Shown piece after piece: positions 1 through 5,828 of a stretch of 6,004 nucleotides of DNA. The notes beneath the pieces were generated by a model. That model had not been told where the DNA came from. It did no database searches and was given only the letters and a program-made list of their open reading frames with translations. Origin of the DNA: RGIG4608 sp045637205 (GTDB lineage Bacteria; Bacillota; Clostridia; Oscillospirales; CAG-272); NCBI GenBank assembly GCA_045637205.1, contig JAZTYY010000089.1:1-6004 (forward strand), read 5' to 3'. The position numbers and the translations under genes are program-made. Within the stretch, counting starts at the first letter, position 1. Each line of letters begins with the position of its first letter.

Positions 1-6
1 GCAAAA

Positions 7-38
7 TTGTAGCCATATTACTATCAAAATGGCTACGA
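7..38. other. Intergenic hairpin of unknown role
   Basis: An inverted repeat pairs GTAGCCAT (9-16) with ATGGCTAC (29-36) around a 12-base loop. One G-T wobble and one further pair extend the stem outwards. Neither side is followed by a convincing T-tract: the + strand continues GAATACAC and the - strand AATTTTGC. I therefore do not call it a terminator. It could belong to a gene ending left of the window. The pairing is seen; no function is supported. Confidence 0.4.
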
Positions 39-65
39 ATACACAAAATTTACTTGCAAACTAGT

Positions 66-90
66 AGGGACCGACGTCCTCGACGGTCCA
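66..90. repeat. GC-rich palindrome, possible dispersed repeat
   Basis: GGACCG (68-73) pairs with CGGTCC (84-89). After an A-A mismatch, CG (75-76) pairs with CG (81-82) around a TCCT loop. The motif is clearly richer in G and C than the surrounding AT-rich intergenic DNA and has no T-tract after it. A compact palindrome headed by GTAGGG, sitting alone between genes, resembles the small interspersed palindromic repeats of many clostridial genomes. Only one copy is in this window, so its repeat nature is inference. Confidence 0.35.
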
Positions 91-119
91 TTGTTCAACA
101 AAACTAACATCTCTATAAA
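91..119 (+). promoter_or_regulatory. Probable vegetative promoter for the three-gene unit
   Basis: TTGTTC (91-96) as a -35 box and TATAAA (114-119) as a -10 box are separated by 17 bases. The -10 matches the sigma-A consensus at five of six positions; the -35 matches only its TTG half. Transcription would start near 126, leaving a leader of about 27 bases with GGAGG at 142-146, six bases before the ATG at 153. It is the best promoter-like pair before the first gene, but AT-rich DNA yields such matches by chance. Confidence 0.45.
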
Positions 120-152
120 TCAAAATTTGAAAAACATTATCGGAGGCAACTT

Positions 153-695
153 ATGATATATCTTTTCTTGGCTGAAGGCTTTGAGGAAATTGAAGCGCTT
201 ACTCCCGTTGACGTGCTTCGTCGCGCAGGACTTGAGGTTAAAACCGTCGCTGTTGGTAATAGCAAAACCGTTAAAGGCGCGCACGGAATCGAGGTCGTTG
301 CCGATATTTTGGAAACCGAAATTGAAAACGTTACTCCCGAAGCAATTATTCTTCCGGGTGGTATGCCCGGCACAATCAATCTTGAAGAAAGCCCTGTCGT
401 TATTGAAACTCTTTTGCGCGCGATGTCATCAGGCTCTCTTGTTTGCGCTATCTGTGCAGCTCCCTCAATTCTTGGTATTTCAGGCTATCTCAAGCACAGA
501 AAAGCTACCTGCTACCCCGGATTTGAAGAATATCTAGACGACGCCACCTTCGTTGACGAGCGCGTTGTTCGTGATGACAACATCATCACCGCAAAGGGAA
601 TGGGCTGCGCCGCTGAATTCGCACTTTGCATTGTAGAGGCTCTTTGTGGAAAAGATAAAGCCGATGAAGTGGCTACTTCAGCAATTATTAAATAA
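153..695 (+). CDS. DJ-1/PfpI (YajL-like) family protein
   Basis: A 180-residue single-domain protein of the DJ-1/ThiJ/PfpI superfamily, typical in length for bacterial YajL and human DJ-1. The N-terminus has the family pattern A-E-G-F-E-E-I-E followed by P-V-D-V-L-R-R-A-G; Glu14 matches DJ-1 Glu18. L-P-G-G-M-P-G is at 67-73. The nucleophile-elbow motif A-I-C-A-A-P is at 99-104, with Cys101 matching the reactive DJ-1 Cys106. The C-terminus E-F-A-L-C-I-V-E-A-L is also typical. The position of DJ-1 His126 holds Tyr121. Members are cytosolic; proposed roles include oxidative-stress protection, glyoxalase and (disputed) deglycase activity, so the exact reaction cannot be assigned. GGAGG lies six bases before the ATG. 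It is the first gene of a unit; its TAA stop shares one base with the next ATG, suggesting coupled translation. Confidence 0.93.
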   Translation: MIYLFLAEGFEEIEALTPVDVLRRAGLEVKTVAVGNSKTVKGAHGIEVVADILETEIENVTPEAIILPGGMPGTINLEESPVVIETLLRAMSSGSLVCAICAAPSILGISGYLKHRKATCYPGFEEYLDDATFVDERVVRDDNIITAKGMGCAAEFALCIVEALCGKDKADEVATSAIIK

Positions 696-1270
696 TGAAT
701 ACATCAAAAAATGAGCTTCGCCAAAAATATCGTGCTGTTCGCGATAGCTTTGGCGAAGAATTTATAGAAACAGCAAGTTATATCGCGTGCAAAAGCATCG
801 CAAAATGCGATGAATTTTTAAGCGCCGATACAGTTTTGCTATATTATCCCACTAAAAATGAGATCTCACCCCTTCCCCTTTTGGATATTTGCTGGAAAAT
901 GGGCAAGCGCGTGGCTTTTCCCGTTTGTCAAAGGGAAAGCGCGACTCTCATATTTAGAAAAATAACAAATCTTGATGATTTATCCCCCACAACGTTTGGT
1001 CTTTTGGAGCCAAACGACGCTTGCGAGATGATAACTCCAAGCAAAAACACCCTTTGCATAGTTCCTGCGCTCATTTTTGCGCGCAACGGTTATCGTTTGG
1101 GTTACGGCAGGGGATATTACGATAGATTTTTAGAAAATTTTGAGGGCACAAGCATGGGAATTTCATATTCTAACTGCGTTCTTGATTTTGTGCCACACGA
1201 AGAACACGATATTCCTCTTGATTTACTGATAACGGAAAGTGAGGTGCTGAAAATTGCTCAAAAAAATTAA
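695..1270 (+). CDS. 5-formyltetrahydrofolate cyclo-ligase
   Basis: A 191-residue protein of the 5-formyl-THF cyclo-ligase (MTHFS, YgfA/YqgN) family. It would convert 5-formyltetrahydrofolate and ATP to 5,10-methenyltetrahydrofolate in the cytosol, returning a storage or inhibitory folate to the one-carbon pool. Visible signatures are the basic N-terminal helix K-N-E-L-R-Q-K-Y-R (5-13), Y-Y-P-T-K-N-E (50-56), F-G-L-L-E-P (101-106), V-P-A-L-I-F (123-128) and the diagnostic Y-G-R-G-Y-Y-D (137-143), followed by D-I-P-L-D near the C-terminus. Length is normal. The ATG overlaps the upstream stop in TAATG, and there is no strong Shine-Dalgarno sequence just before it, so translation probably depends on ribosomes finishing the DJ-1-like gene. 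The 3' end overlaps the next gene by 17 bases. The family assignment is secure. Confidence 0.95.
   Translation: MNTSKNELRQKYRAVRDSFGEEFIETASYIACKSIAKCDEFLSADTVLLYYPTKNEISPLPLLDICWKMGKRVAFPVCQRESATLIFRKITNLDDLSPTTFGLLEPNDACEMITPSKNTLCIVPALIFARNGYRLGYGRGYYDRFLENFEGTSMGISYSNCVLDFVPHEEHDIPLDLLITESEVLKIAQKN
1241..1246 (+). promoter_or_regulatory. Ribosome binding site fixing the TTG start of the CPBP gene
   Basis: GAGGTG lies inside the end of the cyclo-ligase gene, seven bases before the TTG at 1254. No in-frame ATG near the N-terminus has comparable support, so this site decides the unusual start and the 17-base overlap. Confidence 0.65.
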
Positions 1271-2192
1271 AAATTTTCTTCACGAAATGGTATTTTCACC
1301 CTCGGGCACAGCGTTGCTTGTGTTTTTCGTAATGCTTTTCGTTGCAATTTTCAACTTTATAAACGTTGGGCTTCTCTTCTCTGACAATTGGTGGATGATT
1401 CCCATGATTGCTATTGCATTTTTAGTTCCCTTCTTTCTTTTTGGAGCAACTCGCGGTGGCAAAAAATATATTCCAACGTTAAATCTTTCATTACCCAAAA
1501 AATATCACATTCCAACAATTCTTTTGTCAGCACTTTTCTTGATGCTGGGAAGCACTCTTTTAAAGCTCGCATTAGTTAGTGGTAAATACACCGAATTCCC
1601 TCTCTATAACACGTTTTTTGCGCATAGAAACGGCAATATCTTTAATGACATTTATCTTGTTTTCGCGTTTTGTATTATACCACCCATTTTAGAGGGATTA
1701 ATTTTCCGTGGCTCACTCTTAAGAGAGCACGATAAACGAGGAAGAATGACCGCTACTGTATTTTCTTCTCTTTTCTTCGCGCTTCTTGACTTTGATTTTG
1801 AGCTATTGATTCCAAGATTCTTCCTTGGTGTCGTCCTTTGCATCGTTCTTTATGCAACCGACTCAATAGCAACCACCATGGCGCTCCACGTTATTTACAA
1901 TTTCTTTGCGGTATTTGTTGAGCCAACCTTCATTTCAATTAAAAACGTTAGCTCAAACGTTGAGCTTTTCACATTTATCGTCGCAATTTTAACCTTGGTG
2001 GTAGCACTATTGTTGTTTTCACATCTCTCAAGACTCTATCGCAAATATTCGCACGATAAATTCGGTGATAGCTTTATACGCTCCACCCCTCGCGAGCGCA
2101 CGTTTTGGCATTTGGTTGAATTGTTCACCTCAATTCCTGCAATCGCGTGCTATGTGCTGTACGTCATTATAACATTAATTTTAAACAGATAA
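1254..2192 (+). CDS. CPBP-family intramembrane protease homologue, catalytic motif altered
   Basis: A 312-residue polytopic membrane protein. Hydrophobic segments lie near 17-38, 46-64, 86-107, 132-150, 166-185, 188-206, 238-256 and 291-310. The middle carries the three motifs of the CPBP/Abi (Rce1-like, PF02517) family, but two are changed. Motif 1, normally E-E-x-x-x-R, is E147-G148-L-I-F-R152 followed by Gly. Motif 2, normally F-x-x-x-H, is F175-A-L-L-D179, with Asp instead of His. Motif 3, H212-x-x-x-N216, is intact. In characterised Rce1 the first Glu, both His residues and the Asn form the catalytic site, so this protein may be inactive or use Asp179 differently; that is inference. Bacterial relatives include bacteriocin self-immunity and protein-processing factors, but nothing here fixes a substrate. 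It starts with TTG behind GAGGTG, overlaps the cyclo-ligase gene and is last in its unit, ending directly at a terminator hairpin. Confidence 0.8.
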   Translation: MLKKIKNFLHEMVFSPSGTALLVFFVMLFVAIFNFINVGLLFSDNWWMIPMIAIAFLVPFFLFGATRGGKKYIPTLNLSLPKKYHIPTILLSALFLMLGSTLLKLALVSGKYTEFPLYNTFFAHRNGNIFNDIYLVFAFCIIPPILEGLIFRGSLLREHDKRGRMTATVFSSLFFALLDFDFELLIPRFFLGVVLCIVLYATDSIATTMALHVIYNFFAVFVEPTFISIKNVSSNVELFTFIVAILTLVVALLLFSHLSRLYRKYSHDKFGDSFIRSTPRERTFWHLVELFTSIPAIACYVLYVIITLILNR

Positions 2193-2223
2193 AAAAAGCA
2201 AATCCAAAAGGATTTGCTTTTTT
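2192..2223. terminator. Bidirectional intrinsic terminator between the CPBP gene and spoIIR
   Basis: A perfect 14-bp stem joins the A-rich arm 2192-2205 (ending GCAAATCC) with 2210-2223 (starting GGATTTGC, then six T) around an AAAA loop. Because the outer stem is an A-tract facing a T-tract, both strands end in a U-run after a GC-containing hairpin. It begins at the CPBP stop codon and lies three bases beyond the spoIIR stop, so it fits termination of both convergent units. Confidence 0.92.
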
Positions 2224-2226
2224 GTT

Positions 2227-2838
2227 TTATTTTATGCTTCCTTGTATCGCTTCTAAAATTTTAAAGCGCAAGTAATATTTCATGTCCTCAGTTTCGGTTA
2301 TTATTTTATATTGATCCGAATTCAAGCCAACAGCAATAAATGCTTCCTCGTTTTCTGATTTTTCACTTGCGGCACTCAAGCAAAGTGGTGGAAACAATAC
2401 ACACCACCAATTTTGTCCCTCGGCTTCACCAATTAGCACTCGCAAGCTAACGTATTCACCCGATGGAAAGCTCATACTCTCATAATTTCGTGTTGGATAT
2501 TCTTCAAGCGTGAGTGTAACCTCGACTGAATAGTCATACCCCTCACCAATTACCACCTCTTTAGCCACTCTTTCAATTTCATCAAGCTCGTTTTGTAAAA
2601 TGGCAATTGCCTCTTCCCTACTTTCACTGTCAATAACCTTGGGTGACGTATATGCCAAAATGGCATCACGCACCTTCAATTTGAGCGCTTGGTCTTCTTC
2701 ACTGTCCGAGTTTGCCAAAACGTGCAATCGCACCACACTTTCATATATTTTTTCTTCACCGTGAATCGGCAAAACGTTTACAATTGCCATGCAAAGTATA
2801 AAAACGCACAGCAAAACTATAAGTTTTTCAAATTTCAT
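2227..2838 (-). CDS. spoIIR: Stage II sporulation protein R (SpoIIR)
   Basis: A 203-residue secreted signalling protein. In the Bacillus model, SpoIIR is made in the forespore under sigma-F, crosses into the intermembrane space and triggers the SpoIIGA protease in the mother cell to activate pro-sigma-E. An N-terminal signal or membrane segment spans about 5-24 (L-I-V-L-L-C-V-F-I-L). The mature part carries the family signatures R-L-H-V-L-A-N-S-D (37-45), followed by a charged K-L-K-V-R-D-A-I stretch, the Y-P-T-R-N-Y and F-P-S-G-E-Y (124-129) region, and G-Q-N-W-W-C-V-L-F-P-P-L-C (141-153). The ATG at 2838 is chosen because AGGAG (2850-2846) precedes it by seven bases and the signal peptide starts there. 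The frame is open to a possible start at 2877, but that codon lies upstream of the predicted promoter. The gene stands alone, divergent from the DUF3343 gene and convergent with the CPBP gene. Confidence 0.95.
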   Translation of the reverse strand: MKFEKLIVLLCVFILCMAIVNVLPIHGEEKIYESVVRLHVLANSDSEEDQALKLKVRDAILAYTSPKVIDSESREEAIAILQNELDEIERVAKEVVIGEGYDYSVEVTLTLEEYPTRNYESMSFPSGEYVSLRVLIGEAEGQNWWCVLFPPLCLSAASEKSENEEAFIAVGLNSDQYKIITETEDMKYYLRFKILEAIQGSIK

Positions 2839-2865
2839 AATTCTTCTCCTTAAATTGAGATATTT

Positions 2866-2895
2866 TAGTGTTCCCAATTTAAAATCCTTTTATAC
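2866..2895 (-). promoter_or_regulatory. Probable sigma-F (forespore) promoter of spoIIR
   Basis: Read on the - strand, GTATA (2895-2891) is followed after 15 bases by GGGAACACTA (2875-2866). This matches the published B. subtilis sigma-F pattern of a GYATA-like -35 and a GGnrAnAnTw -10 at every defined position. Transcription would start near 2859, about 20 bases before the ATG. spoIIR is a known sigma-F target in Bacillus, which supports the call. Sigma-G recognises similar sequences, so the two cannot be separated by sequence alone. Confidence 0.75.
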
Positions 2896-2905
2896 AAAAA
2901 ATTCA

Positions 2906-2911
2906 TATACT
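2906..2911 (+). promoter_or_regulatory. Possible -10 box for the DUF3343/aminotransferase pair
   Basis: TATACT matches the sigma-A -10 consensus at five of six positions and would place the transcript start near 2918, about 18 bases before the DUF3343 ATG. I see no good -35 at 16-18 bases upstream (AATCCT or similar), so the promoter may be weak, activator-dependent or elsewhere. It lies within 20 bases of the divergent spoIIR promoter. Confidence 0.3.
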
Positions 2912-2935
2912 GATAAAAAAATCTTGGAGAAATTT

Positions 2936-3175
2936 ATGAACATCTGCATTGCTACAATTCCATCAATGAATATATGTATTAAAGCTCAAAGGGCACTTAA
3001 CGAAAATGCGATTTTTTGCAAAATCGTAAGTATTGACCCTAAAATAACAAGGAGAGGTTGCGCATACGGTATTGAATTTGCCTGCACCGAAGAAAAAAAC
3101 GTTAGAGCAATACTGCGACGCGCAGGAATTCGTCCGTCACAATTTTTGTCAAGCAACGAAATAAATCCGACATGA
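2936..3175 (+). CDS. DUF3343 protein, putative sulfur/selenium carrier
   Basis: A 79-residue protein of the DUF3343 family (PF11823, described as putative Se/S carrier-like). It is small and soluble, with an N-terminal beta strand followed by a helix (A-Q-R-A-L-N-E-N), then D-P-K-I-T-R-R-G-C42-A-Y-G45, which corresponds to the family's conserved Pro...Cys...Gly loop. Cys42 is the candidate persulfide or selenide carrying residue; Cys50 is a second cysteine. Its C-terminal part K-N-V-R-A-I-L-R-R-A-G-I is typical. The frame is open back to 2789, but the ATG at 2936 has GGAG six bases upstream and matches the family's start. The stop overlaps the next gene's start in ATGA, so the two are translationally coupled. 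That partner resembles cysteine desulfurases, which suggests that sulfur or selenium is handed from enzyme to carrier. No biochemical role is proven for the family. Confidence 0.82.
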   Translation: MNICIATIPSMNICIKAQRALNENAIFCKIVSIDPKITRRGCAYGIEFACTEEKNVRAILRRAGIRPSQFLSSNEINPT

Positions 3176-4317
3176 AATACGGAATTTGCTATCTCGACAA
3201 CGCCGCAACCACCTTTCCAAAGCCACCGCAGGTGGCGGTGGAGATGCACAGGTGCATCGATTACTATTGCGGAAATGCGGGGCGCGGCTCTCACAGGCTA
3301 TCTCTTTTTTCCGCAAATAAAATTTATGAATGTCGCGAGCTGATTTGCAATTTATTAAATGCGATAGCACCCGAAAATATTGTTTTTGTTCCGTCCTGCA
3401 CATATGGGCTAAATCTTATTATCAAGGGACTTTTAAAGCAGGGCGACCACGTGCTTATAAGCGATATGGAGCACAATTCGGTATTTCGTCCCATCAGCCG
3501 TCTGTCAAACGAGGGAAAAATCACCTTTGATACATTCTCAGCTCTTGGAAGCGCTGATAAAAGTGATGAGAGCATCTTGACCGAAATAAAAAACAAGCTT
3601 CGCAAAAACACGAAGCTCCTAATATGCACACATCAATCCAATATTTGCTCATTTTCCTTACCAATTGAAAAAATAGGTGCTCTTTGCAAAAAGTACAATA
3701 TACTTTTTGCAGTAGACGCTGCACAGTCCATGGGACATTACGACATTGACGTTCAAAAAATGAATATAAGCTATCTTGCCTCCCCCGGACACAAGGGATT
3801 ATACGGCCCTCAAGGCAGTGCCTTTATCGTTTTTAATTCACAAATACTTCTTGAGCCCCTAATTGAAGGTGGCAACGGTATTTATTCACTCGAAACCACA
3901 ATGCCCGACTTTCTACCCGAGCGCCACGAGGTCGGCACACTCCCATTACCGTCAATAGTTGGGTTAAGTGAGGGCATAAAAGAAATAAATTCTCGCAAAA
4001 TATCCGAAATAGCAGCTCACGAGCAAGAATTGTTCGCATATTTGCGCGACGGATTACTCAATATTGAAGGTATAACGGTTTATGCTCACGAATTTGAGGG
4101 TAACACCCTATCGTTCAATCACAAAAATATATCCTCGGAGCGCATTTGCGCACTTTTGGATCAAGATAACATTTGCGTTCGTGCCGGTTTTCATTGCTCC
4201 GCCTTGGGGCATACGTCACTTGGCACAAGGGAAAGTGGCACCTCAAGAGTCAGCTTTGGAATATATAACACAAAAAAGGACGTTGATAAATTGCTATCCA
4301 TAATAAATAAAATATAA
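3172..4317 (+). CDS. Class V aminotransferase, cysteine desulfurase-like
   Basis: A 381-residue PLP enzyme of the class V aminotransferase fold, closest to the cysteine desulfurase/selenocysteine lyase group and resembling the subfamily found next to DUF3343 (EF2568 type). Visible features in order: Y-L-D-N-A-A-T-T-F-P-K-P (7-18); N-A-G-R-G-S-H-R (35-42); the PLP-stacking His101 in M-E-H-N-S; T-H-Q-S-N (153-157); Asp182 and Gln185 in V-D-A-A-Q-S; the Schiff-base Lys208 in S-P-G-H-K-G; and the C-terminal R-A-G-F-H-C342-S-A-L-G-H, where Cys342 sits at the position of the persulfide-forming Cys in SufS/CsdB. S-R-V-S-F-G-I-Y-N-T (358-367) closes the fold. It would be cytosolic and release S or Se from cysteine or selenocysteine. 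Its ATG overlaps the DUF3343 stop with no clear ribosome binding site of its own. Substrate preference and a role in Fe-S, tRNA or selenium-cofactor synthesis cannot be told here. Confidence 0.88.
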   Translation: MKYGICYLDNAATTFPKPPQVAVEMHRCIDYYCGNAGRGSHRLSLFSANKIYECRELICNLLNAIAPENIVFVPSCTYGLNLIIKGLLKQGDHVLISDMEHNSVFRPISRLSNEGKITFDTFSALGSADKSDESILTEIKNKLRKNTKLLICTHQSNICSFSLPIEKIGALCKKYNILFAVDAAQSMGHYDIDVQKMNISYLASPGHKGLYGPQGSAFIVFNSQILLEPLIEGGNGIYSLETTMPDFLPERHEVGTLPLPSIVGLSEGIKEINSRKISEIAAHEQELFAYLRDGLLNIEGITVYAHEFEGNTLSFNHKNISSERICALLDQDNICVRAGFHCSALGHTSLGTRESGTSRVSFGIYNTKKDVDKLLSIINKI

Positions 4318-4350
4318 AAAACAACCAAGGCAAATTGCCTTGGTTGTTTT
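4316..4350. terminator. Bidirectional intrinsic terminator between the aminotransferase gene and rplQ
   Basis: ACAACCAAGGC (4321-4331) pairs perfectly with GCCTTGGTTGT (4337-4347) around AAATT. An A-run precedes the stem and T-rich sequence follows, so each strand shows a hairpin plus U-run. It starts at the aminotransferase stop on the + strand and lies about 30 bases past the rplQ stop on the - strand, serving as the end of both convergent units. Confidence 0.92.
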
Positions 4351-4377
4351 GTTTATATTGCTAATTGCGGTATCAAA

Positions 4378-4719
4378 TTAGTCAACCAATTTGATGATTG
4401 CCATCTCAGCTCCGTCACCACGGCGGGGACCAAGCTTGTAAATCTGAGTGTAACCACCGTTACGACCTTCATATTTAGGAGCAATCTCATTGAACACTTT
4501 GGTAACTACGTCTTCCTTTGTAATGTAGGAAAGAGCAGCACGACGGCTTGCAAGAGTATTCTTCTTACCAAGTGTGATCATCTTCTCTGCAACAGAACGA
4601 ACTTCTTTAGCTCTTGTGAGAGTTGTTTCTACAGAGCCATTTTCAAGAAGGTATGTTACAAGACCGCGAAGCATTGCATTTCTATGAGCAGTTGTTCTGC
4701 CAAGCTTTCTGTTAAGCAT
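4378..4719 (-). CDS. rplQ: 50S ribosomal protein L17
   Basis: A 113-residue protein, normal for bacterial L17 of the short type, a component of the large ribosomal subunit near the exit tunnel. The N-terminal M-L-N-R-K-L-G-R-T-T-A-H-R-N-A-M-L-R signature, the central R-A-K-E-V-R-S-V-A-E-K-M-I-T-L-G-K stretch and the C-terminal G-G-Y-T-Q-I-Y-K-L-G-P-R-R-G-D-G-A-E-M-A segment are all family hallmarks. GGAGG (4734-4730) precedes the ATG by ten bases. It follows rpoA by 74 bases and is last in the ribosomal operon, ending before a hairpin terminator. Nothing is unusual in the gene. Confidence 0.98.
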   Translation of the reverse strand: MLNRKLGRTTAHRNAMLRGLVTYLLENGSVETTLTRAKEVRSVAEKMITLGKKNTLASRRAALSYITKEDVVTKVFNEIAPKYEGRNGGYTQIYKLGPRRGDGAEMAIIKLVD

Positions 4720-4793
4720 CGCTTTATTTCCTCCGTTTATTAATAAATCAAACTTTTAATAATAGTATGGGTACTTAAGGGCAAAGACTTAAA

Positions 4794-5768
4794 TTAGTCT
4801 TCTTCCTTCTTAAGTGTAAGTCCCAAGGAAGCAAGCTTTTGGATAACCTCCTCAAGCGACTTCTTACCAAGATTTCTAACCTTGATCATATCCTCTTCGG
4901 TACGATTGGTCAGATCTTCAACTGTATCAATGCCTGCACGCTTCAAGCAGTTGAAGCTACGAACAGACATGTCAAGTTCCTCAATGGTCATCTCAAGAAC
5001 CTTTTCTTTAATGGTTTCTTCTCTCTCAACCATAATGCTTTCATTTCTTGCTTCTTCAGACAAATCTACAAACAAGTTGAGATGCTCGTTGAGAATCTTG
5101 GCTCCGAGGGAAACCGCCTCTTTTGCGCAGATAGTACCGTTTGTTTCAATCTCAAGAGTGAGCTTGTCGTAGTCGGTAACTGTACCTACACGTGTACTGT
5201 CAACGGTATAACGAACGTTATAAACGGGTGTGTAAATAGAATCAGTATAGATTGTTCCGATAGGAGCAGATACGTTAGGACCAAGAAGAGCAGTGTGAAT
5301 CTGCTTATTTCTTTCCTGTGATACGTAACCGCGGCCATTATCAAATGTAAGCTCCATATAGAATCTTTCATTTGCGCCTACTGTTGCTATATGGTGATCG
5401 GGGTTAAGGATCTCGATATCCGAATCCTGCTTGATATCCCCTGCGGTAACATTCATTCCGCCTGTAACATCAATAACAACTGTCTTGGGTGTATTGCAAT
5501 GAAGCTTTGCTGTAATTCCCTTTACGTTAAGAACGATCTCTGTTACGTCCTCTTTTACTCCGGGAATTGTAGAAAACTCATGCAACACGCCGTCAATCTT
5601 TATGCTGGTTACAGCTACTCCGGGCAGCGAGCTTAAGAGTATTCTGCGAAGTGAGTTTCCGAGTGTAGTTCCGTAGCCTCTCTCAAGGGGATCTACGATA
5701 AATTTACCGCTTTTGCCATCTTCGCTGAGATTAACGGTTGTTATATTGGGCTTTTCTATCTCTATCAT
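4794..5768 (-). CDS. rpoA: DNA-directed RNA polymerase subunit alpha
   Basis: A 324-residue alpha subunit that dimerises to nucleate the assembly of RNA polymerase and contacts promoter UP elements and activators. The N-terminal domain has the start M-I-E-I-E-K-P, D-P-L-E-R-G-Y-G-T-T-L-G-N-S-L-R-R (26-42), the H-E-F-S-T-I-P-G-V loop and the V-Y-N-V-R-Y-T-V region. A charged linker (about 236-256) leads to the C-terminal domain, where R270, N273, C274, G301, K303 and S304 match the E. coli alpha-CTD residues R265, N268, C269, G296, K298 and S299 used for DNA binding. The domain set and length are normal. The ATG at 5768 is preferred because AGGAGG lies ten bases upstream. An in-frame TTG at 5777 lies only one base from that site and would add three residues. 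The gene sits between rpsD and rplQ as in many Clostridia. Confidence 0.98.
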   Translation of the reverse strand: MIEIEKPNITTVNLSEDGKSGKFIVDPLERGYGTTLGNSLRRILLSSLPGVAVTSIKIDGVLHEFSTIPGVKEDVTEIVLNVKGITAKLHCNTPKTVVIDVTGGMNVTAGDIKQDSDIEILNPDHHIATVGANERFYMELTFDNGRGYVSQERNKQIHTALLGPNVSAPIGTIYTDSIYTPVYNVRYTVDSTRVGTVTDYDKLTLEIETNGTICAKEAVSLGAKILNEHLNLFVDLSEEARNESIMVEREETIKEKVLEMTIEELDMSVRSFNCLKRAGIDTVEDLTNRTEEDMIKVRNLGKKSLEEVIQKLASLGLTLKKEED

Positions 5769-5778
5769 TCCAAACAAT

Positions 5779-5784
5779 CCTCCT
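5779..5784 (-). promoter_or_regulatory. Ribosome binding site of rpoA
   Basis: AGGAGG on the - strand. It is ten bases from the ATG at 5768 but only one base from the alternative TTG at 5777, so it supports the shorter product. Confidence 0.85.
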
Positions 5785-5828
5785 AAAATTTAATGGGTTT
5801 CAAAACCTTGGGATTTGGGTTATACCTA

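Noticed and set aside
7..38. Left-edge hairpin as an intrinsic terminator
   Set aside because: No adequate T-tract follows on either strand, and no gene end is visible in the window to its left.
2839..2877. Longer spoIIR start at 2877 adding 13 residues
   Set aside because: No ribosome binding site supports it, it precedes the signal peptide, and it lies upstream of the predicted sigma-F transcript start. The ATG at 2838 has AGGAG at good spacing.
2789..2935. Extended N-terminus of the DUF3343 frame
   Set aside because: It overlaps the 5' end of spoIIR and the divergent promoter region and adds residues outside the family. The ATG at 2936 has a good ribosome binding site.
3009..3026. Hairpin CGATTTT-TTGC-AAAATCG inside the DUF3343 gene, considered as a selenocysteine-type element
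   Set aside because: There is no in-frame TGA near it that would be recoded, and the stem is short and AT-rich.
3686..3710. Perfect 10-bp inverted repeat GCAAAAAGTA/TACTTTTTGC inside the aminotransferase gene
   Set aside because: It encodes ordinary conserved enzyme sequence just before V-D-A-A-Q-S, its arms are AT-rich, and no U-run follows on either strand as in a terminator. Probably coincidence of codon use.
4839..5636. Open frames on the + strand opposite rpoA
   Set aside because: They lie wholly antisense to a highly conserved gene, show no recognisable domain and have no ribosome binding site evidence. They are shadows of rpoA codon use.
5769..5777. TTG start for rpoA adding three residues
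   Set aside because: It leaves only one base between AGGAGG and the start codon. The ATG at 5768 gives the usual M-I-E-I-E-K-P beginning.
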